A stretch of 64,000 nt of DNA, taken from PKWO01 sp036384915 (GTDB lineage Bacteria; Pseudomonadota; Gammaproteobacteria; Burkholderiales; Burkholderiaceae_D). Position numbers and translations under genes: made by a program. Below, piece by piece: positions 10,016 through 18,207 of this stretch; the stretch's first letter is position 1; each line of letters starts with the position of its first letter. Under the pieces are notes generated by a model that saw only the letters and a list, made by a program, of their open reading frames with translations, was not told where the DNA came from and searched no databases. The DNA lies in contig DASVLJ010000023.1 in NCBI GenBank assembly GCA_036384915.1, positions 58,031 through 122,030 on the forward strand, read 5' to 3'.

Positions 10016-10822
10016 TTAGCGCTGCTTGGCCATCAGCTTGAGATAGCTCACCACATCGTTGATGTCATCGTCGCTCAAGGTCTTGCTCGAAAAGCCCGGC
10101 ATGATGCGCGTCTTCCAGGTGCGCACCGAGCCCGGCTCGCGGATGAGGCGGCGCAGCCAGACTTCCTGGAAATATTCGGTCGGATTGGCTGGAATATTCA
10201 AGTCCGGGCCGATGTTGGCATCGCCCGCGCCGTTGATCGTGTGGCAGCTTGAGCAGTTGGCGGTATAGACCTTCAAGCCGCGTTCTTCTGCACTGCCGGC
10301 GACGAGGTTCTTCGGCACGATCTCGGGAAAGCGTTCCGTGAGCGCCTGGCCCTTGGTGGCGATTTTCGCGATCTGGTAAGGCCATTGTTCCTGCGCCACA
10401 CCGCCCTTTTGCGGCGCCAGCCACACGAGGTAGAACGGTCCGGCGCTGGCGCTTCCCGCTTTCAGGGGCGGCCAGGGCTTGTCGGACGGTTCTATCGCTA
10501 TCCAGGGATCGCCCGCGCCTTCGAGCAGCGTTGCCGGGATATTGGCGACAAATCCGTCGCTGGCGGTGAATTGCACCTCGCCCTTGACCTTGCCGCGGCC
10601 GAGCAGGGCCGACAAGGGCAGCGCGCGGTAGTGCATGGCCTTGTGGTAAGAGACGTCGTCGGCGACATTGACCGTCCGCACTTCCGGCCGCTTCAACAAT
10701 GCGGCACGCTCGTAATGCTGCGCGCTGCCGTTGAGATCGACCTCGAGCGCGGGTTCTGCCGCCCAGGCCAGCACCGGCACCAGAACCAGGGCCGCAACAC
10801 AATGTGTCAATAGGCGCATCAT
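10016..10822 (-). CDS. Periplasmic cytochrome c with N-terminal molybdopterin-oxidoreductase-like domain
   Basis: The 268-residue protein starts at ATG 10822 behind a strong GGGAGGG site. A signal peptide covers residues 1-21 (ends VLAWA-A). Residues 25-150 resemble the beta-rich oxidoreductase molybdopterin-binding fold seen in sulfite-oxidase-like proteins, without an obvious cofactor cysteine. Residues about 170-268 are a class I cytochrome c: CSSCH heme motif, GPDLNIP, and the methionine ligand in RIMPGFS. It should carry electrons in the periplasm. It lies between ettA and the orphan GspF-like gene in the leftward block; the partner oxidoreductase is not in the window. Confidence 0.82.
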   Translation of the reverse strand: MMRLLTHCVAALVLVPVLAWAAEPALEVDLNGSAQHYERAALLKRPEVRTVNVADDVSYHKAMHYRALPLSALLGRGKVKGEVQFTASDGFVANIPATLLEGAGDPWIAIEPSDKPWPPLKAGSASAGPFYLVWLAPQKGGVAQEQWPYQIAKIATKGQALTERFPEIVPKNLVAGSAEERGLKVYTANCSSCHTINGAGDANIGPDLNIPANPTEYFQEVWLRRLIREPGSVRTWKTRIMPGFSSKTLSDDDINDVVSYLKLMAKQR

Positions 10823-10857
10823 GATCGGCCCTCCCTGAGCCGGATAAGCGACAGCAA

Positions 10858-12525
10858 TTAGCGGGACAGCGGCTTGTAGCGGATACGCTTGGGTTTCGCG
10901 CCTTCTTCGCCAAGCCGCTTCTTCTTGTCCGCTTCGTATTCCTGATAATTGCCGTCGAAGAAGGTCACTTGCGAATTGCCTTCGAAGGCCAGGATATGCG
11001 TGGCGATACGGTCGAGGAACCAGCGATCATGCGAGATCACCAGCACGCTGCCGGCGAATTCGAGCAAGGCGTCTTCCAGTGCGCGCAAGGTTTCCACGTC
11101 GAGGTCGTTCGACGGTTCGTCCAGCAGCAGCACGTTGCCGCCCTTGAGCAGGGTCTTGGCCAGGTGCAGGCGGCCGCGTTCGCCGCCCGACAGGTTGCCC
11201 ACGATCTTTTGCTGGTCCGAGCCCTTGAAGTTGAAGCGGCCCAGGTAGGCGCGCGATTGCATTTCGAAGCGGCCCACGGCCAGCACGTCGGCGCCGCCGG
11301 TCACGTCTTCGAACACGGTCTTGCCGTCCTGCAGCTTGTCGCGGCTCTGGTCCACCAGCGACACCTTGGCGGTCTGGCCGATCACGACTTCGCCGCTGTC
11401 CGGCTGTTCGATACCGGCGATCATCTTGAACAGGGTGGATTTACCCGCGCCGTTCGGGCCGATGATGCCGACGATCGCGCCCGGCGGAATGCGGAAGCTC
11501 ACGTTGTCGATCAAGAGGCGGTCGCCGAAAGCCTTGGAAACGTTCTTGAACTCGATCACTTCATTGCCCAGGCGCTCGGCCACGGGAATGAAGATTTCCT
11601 GTGTTTCGTTGCGCTTCTGGTATTCGTATTCGGACAATTCATTGAAGCGGGCCAGGCGCGCCTTGCTCTTAGCCTGACGCCCCTTGGGGTTTTGCCGCAC
11701 CCATTCCAGTTCCTTGGCGATGGTTTTCTGGCGCGAGGATTCCGCTGCCTCTTCCTGCTTCAAACGGTTGCTCTTTTGTTCCAGCCAGGAGCTGTAATTG
11801 CCCTTCCATGGGATGCCGTGGCCGCGGTCCAGTTCCAGTATCCATTCGGCGGCATTGTCGAGGAAGTAGCGATCATGGGTGATACCGACCACGGTGCCGG
11901 GGAAGCGCTGCAGAAATTGTTCCAGCCATTCGACCGATTCCGCGTCCAGGTGGTTGGTCGGTTCGTCGAGCAGGAGCATGTCGGGCTTGGACAGCAAGAG
12001 GCGGCACAGCGCCACGCGGCGCTTTTCACCGCCCGAGAGCACGCCGATCTTGGCATCCCAGGGCGGCAGGCGCAGCGCATCGGCTGCCATTTCAAGCTGC
12101 TGGTCGAGGTTGTCGCCGGCCGAGGTCGCGATGATCGCTTCCAGGCGCGCCTGTTCGGCAGCCAGTGCGTCGAAATCGGCATCGGGTTCGGCATAGGCGG
12201 CATACACCGCATCGAGCTTGGCACGGGCTTCGAACACTTCGCCCATACCGCCTTCCACGGCCTGGCGCACGGTCTGTTCGGGGTCGAGCTGCGGTTCCTG
12301 CGGCAGGTAGCCGATGTTCAAGCCCGGCATGGGCACGGCGTCGCCGATGATGTCCTTGTCGATGCCGGCCATGATTTTGAGCAGGGTCGACTTGCCCGAG
12401 CCGTTCAATCCGAGCACGCCGATCTTGGCGCCGGGAAAGAAGGAGAGCGAAATATCCTTGAGGATCTGGCGCTTGGGCGGGACGATCTTGCCCACGCGGT
12501 TCATGGTGTAGACGTAGTTGGCCAT
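10858..12525 (-). CDS. ettA: Energy-dependent translational throttle protein EttA (ABC-F ATPase)
   Basis: At 555 residues this is a full-length ABC-F protein with two ATPase domains and no membrane segments. The N-terminus (YTMNRVGKIVPPKRQILKD) is characteristic of EttA. Walker A motifs are GLNGSGKST and GPNGAGKST, signatures are LSGGEKRRVAL and LSGGERGRLHL, and Walker B motifs end in LLLDEPTNHLD and LLLDEPSNDLD. EttA binds the ribosomal E site and restrains elongation when ADP is high. It is leftward, with a 35-bp gap to the downstream cytochrome gene, so read-through is possible. Confidence 0.95.
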   Translation of the reverse strand: MANYVYTMNRVGKIVPPKRQILKDISLSFFPGAKIGVLGLNGSGKSTLLKIMAGIDKDIIGDAVPMPGLNIGYLPQEPQLDPEQTVRQAVEGGMGEVFEARAKLDAVYAAYAEPDADFDALAAEQARLEAIIATSAGDNLDQQLEMAADALRLPPWDAKIGVLSGGEKRRVALCRLLLSKPDMLLLDEPTNHLDAESVEWLEQFLQRFPGTVVGITHDRYFLDNAAEWILELDRGHGIPWKGNYSSWLEQKSNRLKQEEAAESSRQKTIAKELEWVRQNPKGRQAKSKARLARFNELSEYEYQKRNETQEIFIPVAERLGNEVIEFKNVSKAFGDRLLIDNVSFRIPPGAIVGIIGPNGAGKSTLFKMIAGIEQPDSGEVVIGQTAKVSLVDQSRDKLQDGKTVFEDVTGGADVLAVGRFEMQSRAYLGRFNFKGSDQQKIVGNLSGGERGRLHLAKTLLKGGNVLLLDEPSNDLDVETLRALEDALLEFAGSVLVISHDRWFLDRIATHILAFEGNSQVTFFDGNYQEYEADKKKRLGEEGAKPKRIRYKPLSR

Positions 12526-12569
12526 GGGGTGCGGTTAGTACTGGTAAGTTGCGGATAAGTGAAGAGCCG

Positions 12570-13493
12570 TTAGGATACGCCAGATTTGCCCGCAAAAGTC
12601 GCTTTCTCCCCGGCTTTGGCGCGTTCGCGCGCCGACCAGGCTTGCCACAGACCCTCGATCGAATATACGGCCAGTGCAGCCCAGATGGCGATAAAGCCCG
12701 GCGCCCGCGGGCCGAACGGTTCGCCGAAGAACAGCACGCCCAGCAGCAATTGCAGTGTCGGTGCGATGTACTGCAGCAAGCCCAGCGTCGACATCGGAAT
12801 GCGGCGCGCGCCGGCTGCGAACAGCAGCAGGGGCACGGCCGTGATCGGCCCGGCTGCCGCGATCAGGCATTGGGCCGGCAAGGCACTTTGCACGAAGGCG
12901 TTTTGTCCCTGGTAGGCGAGCCAGGCGAGGTAGCCGAAGGCAAACGGAAACAGCAGGATGGTTTCAAGCGACAATCCTTCCAGCGCGCCGAGTGCCGCCG
13001 TCTTGCGCAACAAGCCATAGCTGCCGAAAGAAAACGCCAGCGCCAGGCCGATATAGGGGGGATGTCCGGCCATCCAGGTCAGCCAGAGCACGGCGCCAGC
13101 CGCAATCGCCACGGCCGCCCATTGTAGGGGGCGCATGCGCTCATGCAGGAACACGAAGCCCAGCAGCACGTTGACCAGCGGGTTCATGAAATAGCCGAGG
13201 CTGGAATCGATCACGTGGCCGTTGTTGACCGACCAGATATAGATGAACCAGTTGACCGACAGCAGGAGCGAGCTGGCGGCAAAGCCGAGTAGCACCTTGG
13301 GCTGGCGCGCCACTTTGGGCACCCAACCCCATTGCTGGCGCGCCGTCAGCACGACGACCAGGAACAGCAGCGCCCAGGCAATCCGGTGCAACAGGATCTC
13401 GATCGGCGCAACCTGTTGCAAAGCGTGAAAGTAAAGCGGGAACAAGCCCCAGATGATATAGGCCGAGGCGGCGAAAAGCATGCCAAGCTGCAT
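12570..13493 (-). CDS. rarD: EamA family transporter RarD
   Basis: From ATG 13493 the protein has 307 residues and ten hydrophobic helices (two EamA repeats). The opening MQLGMLFAASAYIIWGLFPLY matches the RarD branch of the drug/metabolite transporter superfamily. The frame is open for another 41 codons upstream, but that stretch runs through the chemoreceptor gene's terminator hairpin (13524-13557). The later ATG is therefore the sensible start. RarD is linked by name to chloramphenicol sensitivity, but its real substrate is not established. It is probably transcribed independently and precedes ettA by 45 bp. Confidence 0.9.
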   Translation of the reverse strand: MQLGMLFAASAYIIWGLFPLYFHALQQVAPIEILLHRIAWALLFLVVVLTARQQWGWVPKVARQPKVLLGFAASSLLLSVNWFIYIWSVNNGHVIDSSLGYFMNPLVNVLLGFVFLHERMRPLQWAAVAIAAGAVLWLTWMAGHPPYIGLALAFSFGSYGLLRKTAALGALEGLSLETILLFPFAFGYLAWLAYQGQNAFVQSALPAQCLIAAAGPITAVPLLLFAAGARRIPMSTLGLLQYIAPTLQLLLGVLFFGEPFGPRAPGFIAIWAALAVYSIEGLWQAWSARERAKAGEKATFAGKSGVS

Positions 13494-13512
13494 AGCGTTG
13501 AAAGTCTGCGTG

Positions 13513-13557
13513 GAGAAAGGAAAGATGCCCGGCGCAATGGGCATTGCGCCGGGCATC
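13513..13557 (-). terminator. Rho-independent terminator of the chemoreceptor gene
   Basis: A perfect 15-bp inverted repeat (GATGCCCGGCGCAAT at 13524-13538 and its complement at 13543-13557) has a 4-nt loop. Read leftward it is followed by TTTCCTTTCTCC. It begins 52 bp after the chemoreceptor stop codon and fixes the upstream limit for the rarD start. Confidence 0.8.
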
Positions 13558-13608
13558 ATTATCGCAGCTTTACGGTTTTCGGGTTTTTGCGGGACCGGCT
13601 TGCCGACT

Positions 13609-15282
13609 TCAAGCATTGATGAGCGTCAGCCGCCGCGATATCGGCAACTCGCGCCGGCGTCTGTCCGGTGGTGTGTGCGTCGGTGGTTTCATCGGCGTGT
13701 CCGAGGCTCGCGCCGCGGCGTCCCGCGCATCGAGCTGGAACAACGCGACCAGCTTGGCCAATGCTGCCGCCTGCTGTTCCAGTGCCGCGGCTGCCGCGCT
13801 GGCTTCCTCCACCAAGGCGGCGTTTTGCTGCGTCACCGTGTCCATGTCGGTCACGGCGCGGTTGATCTGATTGATGCCGGCCTCCTGTTCGGTGCTTGAA
13901 TCGGCGATTTCGCCGACGATTTGCGCCACTTGCTTGACGCTGGCCACGACGTCCTCCATCGTCGTGCCCGCTTGGCCGACCAAGGCATTGCCGGCGGCGA
14001 TCTTGCCCACCGAATCGTCGATCAAGGCCTTGATTTCCTTGGCCGCACCGGCCGAGCGCTGCGCCAGCGTGCGTACCTCGGCCGCCACCACGGCGAAGCC
14101 GCGCCCTTGTTCACCGGCTCGCGCGGCTTCAACGGCCGCATTGAGGGCGAGAATATTGGTCTGGAACGCGATGCCGTCGATCACGCCGATGATGTCGGCC
14201 ATCTGTTTCGCCGACTCGTTGATGCCGGACATCGTCTCGACGACGTGCGCCACCACGGTGCCGCCATCGAATGCCTTGCTGGACGCCGCATCGGCCAGCT
14301 TGCTGGCCGCGCGCGCAAGATCGCTGTTGTGCTTCACGGTCGCGGTCAATTCTTCCATCGATGATGCCGTTTCCTCGAGCGAACCGGCCTGCTGTTCGGT
14401 GCGCGTCGACAAATCCATGCTGCCGTCGGCGATCTCGCGGGAAGCGGTGGCGATGGTGTCGGTGCCGGAACGCACTTGCTGCACGATGTCCTGCAGGCTG
14501 TCGCGCATGGTCTTGATCGAACCGAGCAGGCTGGGATGCGCCTTGCTTCGGGCTTCGACCGCGACGGAGAGATTGCCCTTCGCGATTTCTTCCGCTATGC
14601 CGGCGGCATAGGAAGGCTCGCCGCCGAGCTGGCGCAGCAGCGAGCGCACCAGCATCGCGCCGAGTGCAACGATCAGGAGCAAGGTGGCTAAGCCCGCTCC
14701 GGCCAGCATGGTTCTCGCATTCTTTTCGATTGCCAGCGCATCGCTTGCACCCTGGCGACCGAGTTCGATGTTGTAGTTGCGGTGGGCCATGATGGCGTTG
14801 CTGACCTGTTGCGCGGCTTCGCGCAAGCCGCCGACCAGCAGCGCATCGGCTTCCACAGCCTTGCCTTCATTGGACAGCGCGACCAGGTTCTTTCTCTGCG
14901 CTTCGTAGGCGGCGACGGCGTCGCGGTCGCCTGCCAGGAGCGCCTTGTCCTTGTCGTCGGAGAGCAAGGCCTCATACTTTTGCAGCGCCGCGTCGAGTTT
15001 GTTCTTTTCGTCCAGCATTTTGCCTTCCTTGTCCGACTTGACCTTGGCGTCGCTGCCGACCACGTGCTGGTAAGCCAACAGGCGCAAGTTCAAGAAAGAC
15101 TCGTAGGCCTCGTCAATGGTGATCAGGCTGGGCACGGTGTTTTCATTGGCGTAGCCGGCCGCCGTATAGACGTGCCCGATCTGGAACAATCCCATCCCGG
15201 CAAGCGTGCACAAGCCGATCGCGGCGATCGCGATCAAGGCGCTCAAGCGCTGGGCAACGGTTAGTTTGCGGAATCGATTCAT
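13609..15282 (-). CDS. Methyl-accepting chemotaxis protein
   Basis: ATG 15282 is chosen because GGTGGAGAC lies just upstream and it gives a proper N-terminal membrane anchor. The protein has 557 residues. Layout: TM1 at about 11-31; a periplasmic four-helix bundle (4HB_MCP) at about 35-190; TM2 at about 191-213; HAMP at about 214-268; a cytoplasmic signalling domain from 280 to 510 with the conserved tip FQTNILALNAAVEAARAGEQGRGF. The C-terminus is proline- and arginine-rich and lacks a recognisable CheR-docking pentapeptide. It senses small molecules and signals to CheA through CheW. No che genes are nearby, so this is a scattered receptor. Ligand unknown. Confidence 0.93.
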   Translation of the reverse strand: MNRFRKLTVAQRLSALIAIAAIGLCTLAGMGLFQIGHVYTAAGYANENTVPSLITIDEAYESFLNLRLLAYQHVVGSDAKVKSDKEGKMLDEKNKLDAALQKYEALLSDDKDKALLAGDRDAVAAYEAQRKNLVALSNEGKAVEADALLVGGLREAAQQVSNAIMAHRNYNIELGRQGASDALAIEKNARTMLAGAGLATLLLIVALGAMLVRSLLRQLGGEPSYAAGIAEEIAKGNLSVAVEARSKAHPSLLGSIKTMRDSLQDIVQQVRSGTDTIATASREIADGSMDLSTRTEQQAGSLEETASSMEELTATVKHNSDLARAASKLADAASSKAFDGGTVVAHVVETMSGINESAKQMADIIGVIDGIAFQTNILALNAAVEAARAGEQGRGFAVVAAEVRTLAQRSAGAAKEIKALIDDSVGKIAAGNALVGQAGTTMEDVVASVKQVAQIVGEIADSSTEQEAGINQINRAVTDMDTVTQQNAALVEEASAAAAALEQQAAALAKLVALFQLDARDAAARASDTPMKPPTHTPPDRRRRELPISRRLTLINA

Positions 15283-15627
15283 GATGTCTCCACCCTTGCT
15301 GTTTGTTCGTCGAGTTGGCGGCGCCTTTCGCCGCGCATGGGGAATCTCGCAGAACTGCTGCGGGCCGCAATCGGCGCGTGCATGATGTGGCCCCGGAAAA
15401 CAGCATAGCCAAAGTTTTCCGCTTCGTGTCGCATAAAAAGTCAAATAATGTTGCGCACCGGAGAATTCTCTGGCCGAATCGATAAGCATTCCTTCCACTA
15501 TGAAAAATAATGTTGATTTTTACGGGGAGTGCGTAAGCGAAGCACGTAGCTTTTTCGGTGCGAAAGAGACAGTGCGCACAAGCGGGAAACCGGCGCGAGG
15601 CCTGAAATGCGATGGCGGTCTTGGGGT

Positions 15628-16665
15628 TCAGCTTTGCATCCGGCCGAGAAACTGCTTGCGGTAATTCGATGGCGTGGTCCCGAACGCGGATTGGAAATGC
15701 AGGCGTAGCGACAGTGCCGTGCCGAAGCCCGCTTCGGTCGCGACGGTCTCGATAGTCTGTCTGCTGGTTTCAAGCAAGCGCTGCGCACGCGCCAGACGCT
15801 GATGGAGGAGCCAAGGAATGAGCGAAGTACCGGTGGCTTGGCGGAAGTGGCGGGTGAAGCTGCGCCGGCTCATCGCGGCACGCTCGGCCAGAGTATCGAC
15901 GCTGTGCGGCTGGCTCAAATTCGCCGTGGCCCAGGCAAGCGTTTGCGTCAGCCGGTCGTCGCTCTTCGACTCGGGCAGCGGCTGCTCGATGAATTGCGCC
16001 TGGCCGCCTTGCCGGTGCGGCGCCACCACGAGCCGGCGTGCCACGCGGTTCGAAACTTCGGCACCGCACAGTTCGCGCAGCAGGTGCAGGCAGCAATCGA
16101 TGCCGGCCGCCGTGCCTGCTGAAGTCAGCACCTCGCCCTCATCGACGTAGAGCACGTCCGCATCCAGCAGCACTTGCGGAAACAGCTTGGCGAAAGCCGG
16201 GGCGCAGCGCCAATGCGTGCTGGCGCGCTTGCCGTCGAGCAGGCCGGCATGGGCCAGCACGAATGAGCCAAGGCACAGACCCACCAGCTTGGCACCACGC
16301 TGCCGCGCCTTGCGCAAGGCGCCGCCGAGCGCCGCACTTGGCGGCTGCTGCACGTCGTGCCAGGAAGGCACGATGACGATATCGGCGCGTTGCATCGCCT
16401 CCAGGCCGTGCTGCACGGCGATGCCGAAGCCGGCGCCGGTGTTCAGCTTTCCTTTTTTCTCGGCGCACACCAAGAGCTCGAAACGCGGCGCCCCGCATTC
16501 CTGCCAATCTTCGCCGAACACCATGCAGGGCACCGATAGGTGGAAGGGGCTGATGCCGTCGAAGGCCAGCACGGCCACTCTGACCGGATGGGCGGCTCGC
16601 TTGATGGACAATGAGGCGGGTCGTTTGGGTGGGGGCATGATGGCGGCAAAAAGCGCTTGGCCCAT
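15628..16665 (-). CDS. GlxA/FtrA-type transcriptional regulator (DJ-1/PfpI domain plus AraC HTH)
   Basis: The call from ATG 16665 gives 345 residues; ATG 16638 (MPPPKRPASL) is an equally plausible start. The N-terminal DJ-1/PfpI-like domain (about 35-200) shows VAVLAFDGISPFHLS and the nucleophile-elbow region GLCLGSFVLAHAG. The C-terminal AraC-type domain (about 245-340) carries two helix-turn-helix motifs, the second ending EAGFGTALSLRLHFQSAFGTTPSNYRKQF. This family senses small metabolites. It is divergent from the cysteine hydrolase gene with about 120 bp between them, which makes that gene its likely target; this is inference. Confidence 0.88.
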   Translation of the reverse strand: MGQALFAAIMPPPKRPASLSIKRAAHPVRVAVLAFDGISPFHLSVPCMVFGEDWQECGAPRFELLVCAEKKGKLNTGAGFGIAVQHGLEAMQRADIVIVPSWHDVQQPPSAALGGALRKARQRGAKLVGLCLGSFVLAHAGLLDGKRASTHWRCAPAFAKLFPQVLLDADVLYVDEGEVLTSAGTAAGIDCCLHLLRELCGAEVSNRVARRLVVAPHRQGGQAQFIEQPLPESKSDDRLTQTLAWATANLSQPHSVDTLAERAAMSRRSFTRHFRQATGTSLIPWLLHQRLARAQRLLETSRQTIETVATEAGFGTALSLRLHFQSAFGTTPSNYRKQFLGRMQS

Positions 16666-16784
16666 TGCATATGGTCCGTGGAAGTTGGCCCAATTATAAC
16701 GAAAATTGACGTTCGGGCCACTGTCGCATCGGCACCGCAAATTGCACAATGCCTTCACTTCAACAACACCGAAAGGAAAGCATC

Positions 16785-17414
16785 ATGTCCGCACCGCGCC
16801 GCGCCCTGCTCGTCATCGACGTGCAAAACGAATACGTCACCGGCAACCTGCCCATCGAATATCCGCCGCTCGACCAATCGTTGGACAATATCGGCAAGGC
16901 CATCGATGCGGCCCACGCCGCCGGCATCCCCGTCATCGTGGTGCAGCATGAGGAAAACGAAGGCGCGCCGTTGTTCGCCAAGGGCTCGTCCGGTTGGGAA
17001 TTGCATGACGTGGTGGCGTCGCGCCCCCATGTCCATCTGATCAAGAAGACCATGGCCAGCGCCTTCGCCGGCACCGACCTTGCCGAATGGCTGAGCAAGC
17101 ACGAAATCGACACGCTCTCCATTGTCGGTTACATGACGCACAACTGCGACGCCTCGACGGCGATCCATGCACGCCACGCCGGCATCACGGCCGAATTCCT
17201 GAGCGATGCGAGCGGTTCGCTACCCTATGCCAACGATGCGGGCCGCGCCAGCGCGGAAGAGATCCACCGCACCTTCTCGGTGGTGTTCCATTCGAGTTTC
17301 GCCGCCGTGACCACGACGGCGCAATGGGTAGCCGCTTTGCAGGCGGGGGCGCCGATTGCCCGGGACAATATCCTGCTATCGAACCGGCGCGGCAGGGGTT
17401 TGCCTATTGCTTGA
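16785..17414 (+). CDS. Isochorismatase-family cysteine hydrolase
   Basis: The 209-residue protein starts at ATG 16785 behind AAAGGAAAG. The catalytic triad is visible: Asp in LLVIDVQNEYV, Lys in LIKKTMASAF, and Cys in GYMTHNCDAST. The family hydrolyses isochorismate, nicotinamide, carbamoyl or related amide and ether substrates; the specific substrate is not readable. The 3' end overlaps the convergent GST gene by 11 bp. Divergent arrangement with a GlxA/FtrA-type regulator suggests a small inducible catabolic or detoxifying unit. Confidence 0.88.
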   Translation: MSAPRRALLVIDVQNEYVTGNLPIEYPPLDQSLDNIGKAIDAAHAAGIPVIVVQHEENEGAPLFAKGSSGWELHDVVASRPHVHLIKKTMASAFAGTDLAEWLSKHEIDTLSIVGYMTHNCDASTAIHARHAGITAEFLSDASGSLPYANDAGRASAEEIHRTFSVVFHSSFAAVTTTAQWVAALQAGAPIARDNILLSNRRGRGLPIA

Positions 17415-18015
17415 CCAGACCTTCTGCGGCCATGGCATCGTGCACGCTCGGGCGCTGCGCGATGCGGGCCAGGTAGGCCACCACGGCAGGCCAGCTTCCG
17501 AGATCGAACCTGACATAGCGCGACCAGGAAAGGACGGTGAAAAGATAGGCGTCGGCAATGGTGAAATGCTCGCCGAGCAAGTAAGGCGACGATTCCAGCT
17601 GCGTTGCGATGAAGTCCACTCGCCTGCTCAGTCTGTCGAGGAAAATCCTGCGCGCCTCTTCGGGCATCCCTTCGGCGAACAACGGAGAGAAGGTTTTGTG
17701 TATTTCCGCCGAGATGAAGTTGACGATCTCGACCAGCCGGTAGCGCGCCAGCGTGCCCGGCGGCGGCACCAGGCCTTTTTCCGGCGCGCGATCAGCCAGG
17801 TATTGCAGGATGGCCGGGACCTCGGTCAGGACTTGCTCGTCATCGAGCTGCAATGCCGGCACGTAGCCTTTGGGGTTGATTGCCAGAAAGTCCTTATCTT
17901 CGGCTGTTTTCTTGGCTTTCAAGTCGACCAGGTCGAGGTCGAAGTGGCCGCCGAGTTCGCGCAAGATGATATGCGGGGCGAGCGAGCAGGCGCCCGGGCT
18001 GAAATACAGTCTCAT
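17404..18015 (-). CDS. gstA: Glutathione S-transferase
   Basis: ATG 18015 follows a GGGAGAA ribosome site and gives 203 residues. The N-terminus MRLYFSPGACSLAPHIILREL is the beta-class bacterial GST signature, with the catalytic Ser/Cys region SPGACS. The glutathione-binding segment includes NPKGYVPAL and LTEVPAILQYLAD. The all-helical C-terminal domain contains the N-capping motif TIADAYLFTVLSW. It is a cytoplasmic dimer conjugating glutathione to electrophiles. Its end overlaps the cysteine hydrolase gene tail to tail. Confidence 0.9.
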   Translation of the reverse strand: MRLYFSPGACSLAPHIILRELGGHFDLDLVDLKAKKTAEDKDFLAINPKGYVPALQLDDEQVLTEVPAILQYLADRAPEKGLVPPPGTLARYRLVEIVNFISAEIHKTFSPLFAEGMPEEARRIFLDRLSRRVDFIATQLESSPYLLGEHFTIADAYLFTVLSWSRYVRFDLGSWPAVVAYLARIAQRPSVHDAMAAEGLVKQ

Positions 18016-18169
18016 CGAACTTCTCCCTATTGGTGTCAGCGTCAATCATAACGGCTTTGGCGCAAAGCTTCATGGCACCGATTTTGTGCATCGCAACATG
18101 AGAACCCGTCTCGCACCGCTGCCTTGTTGCCCGGCATTTCTAACAGTTACGCAGATTTGCGAACGACCG

Positions 18170-18175
18170 TATAAT
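18170..18175 (+). promoter_or_regulatory. Consensus -10 box upstream of the acyl-CoA ligase gene
   Basis: TATAAT stands 33 bp upstream of the TTG start. A poor -35 (TTACGC at 18147-18152) lies 17 bp upstream of it, so an activator may be required. The flanking GTTACGCAGATTTGCGAAC contains a partial inverted repeat. Confidence 0.5.
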
Positions 18176-18207
18176 TTAGTCGCCCACATTAAAACAGAGG
18201 CGGAGAC

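Noticed and set aside
10969..12558. A 529-codon open frame antisense to ettA
   Set aside because: It is a shadow of a GC-rich conserved gene; ettA has complete ABC-F motifs on the other strand.
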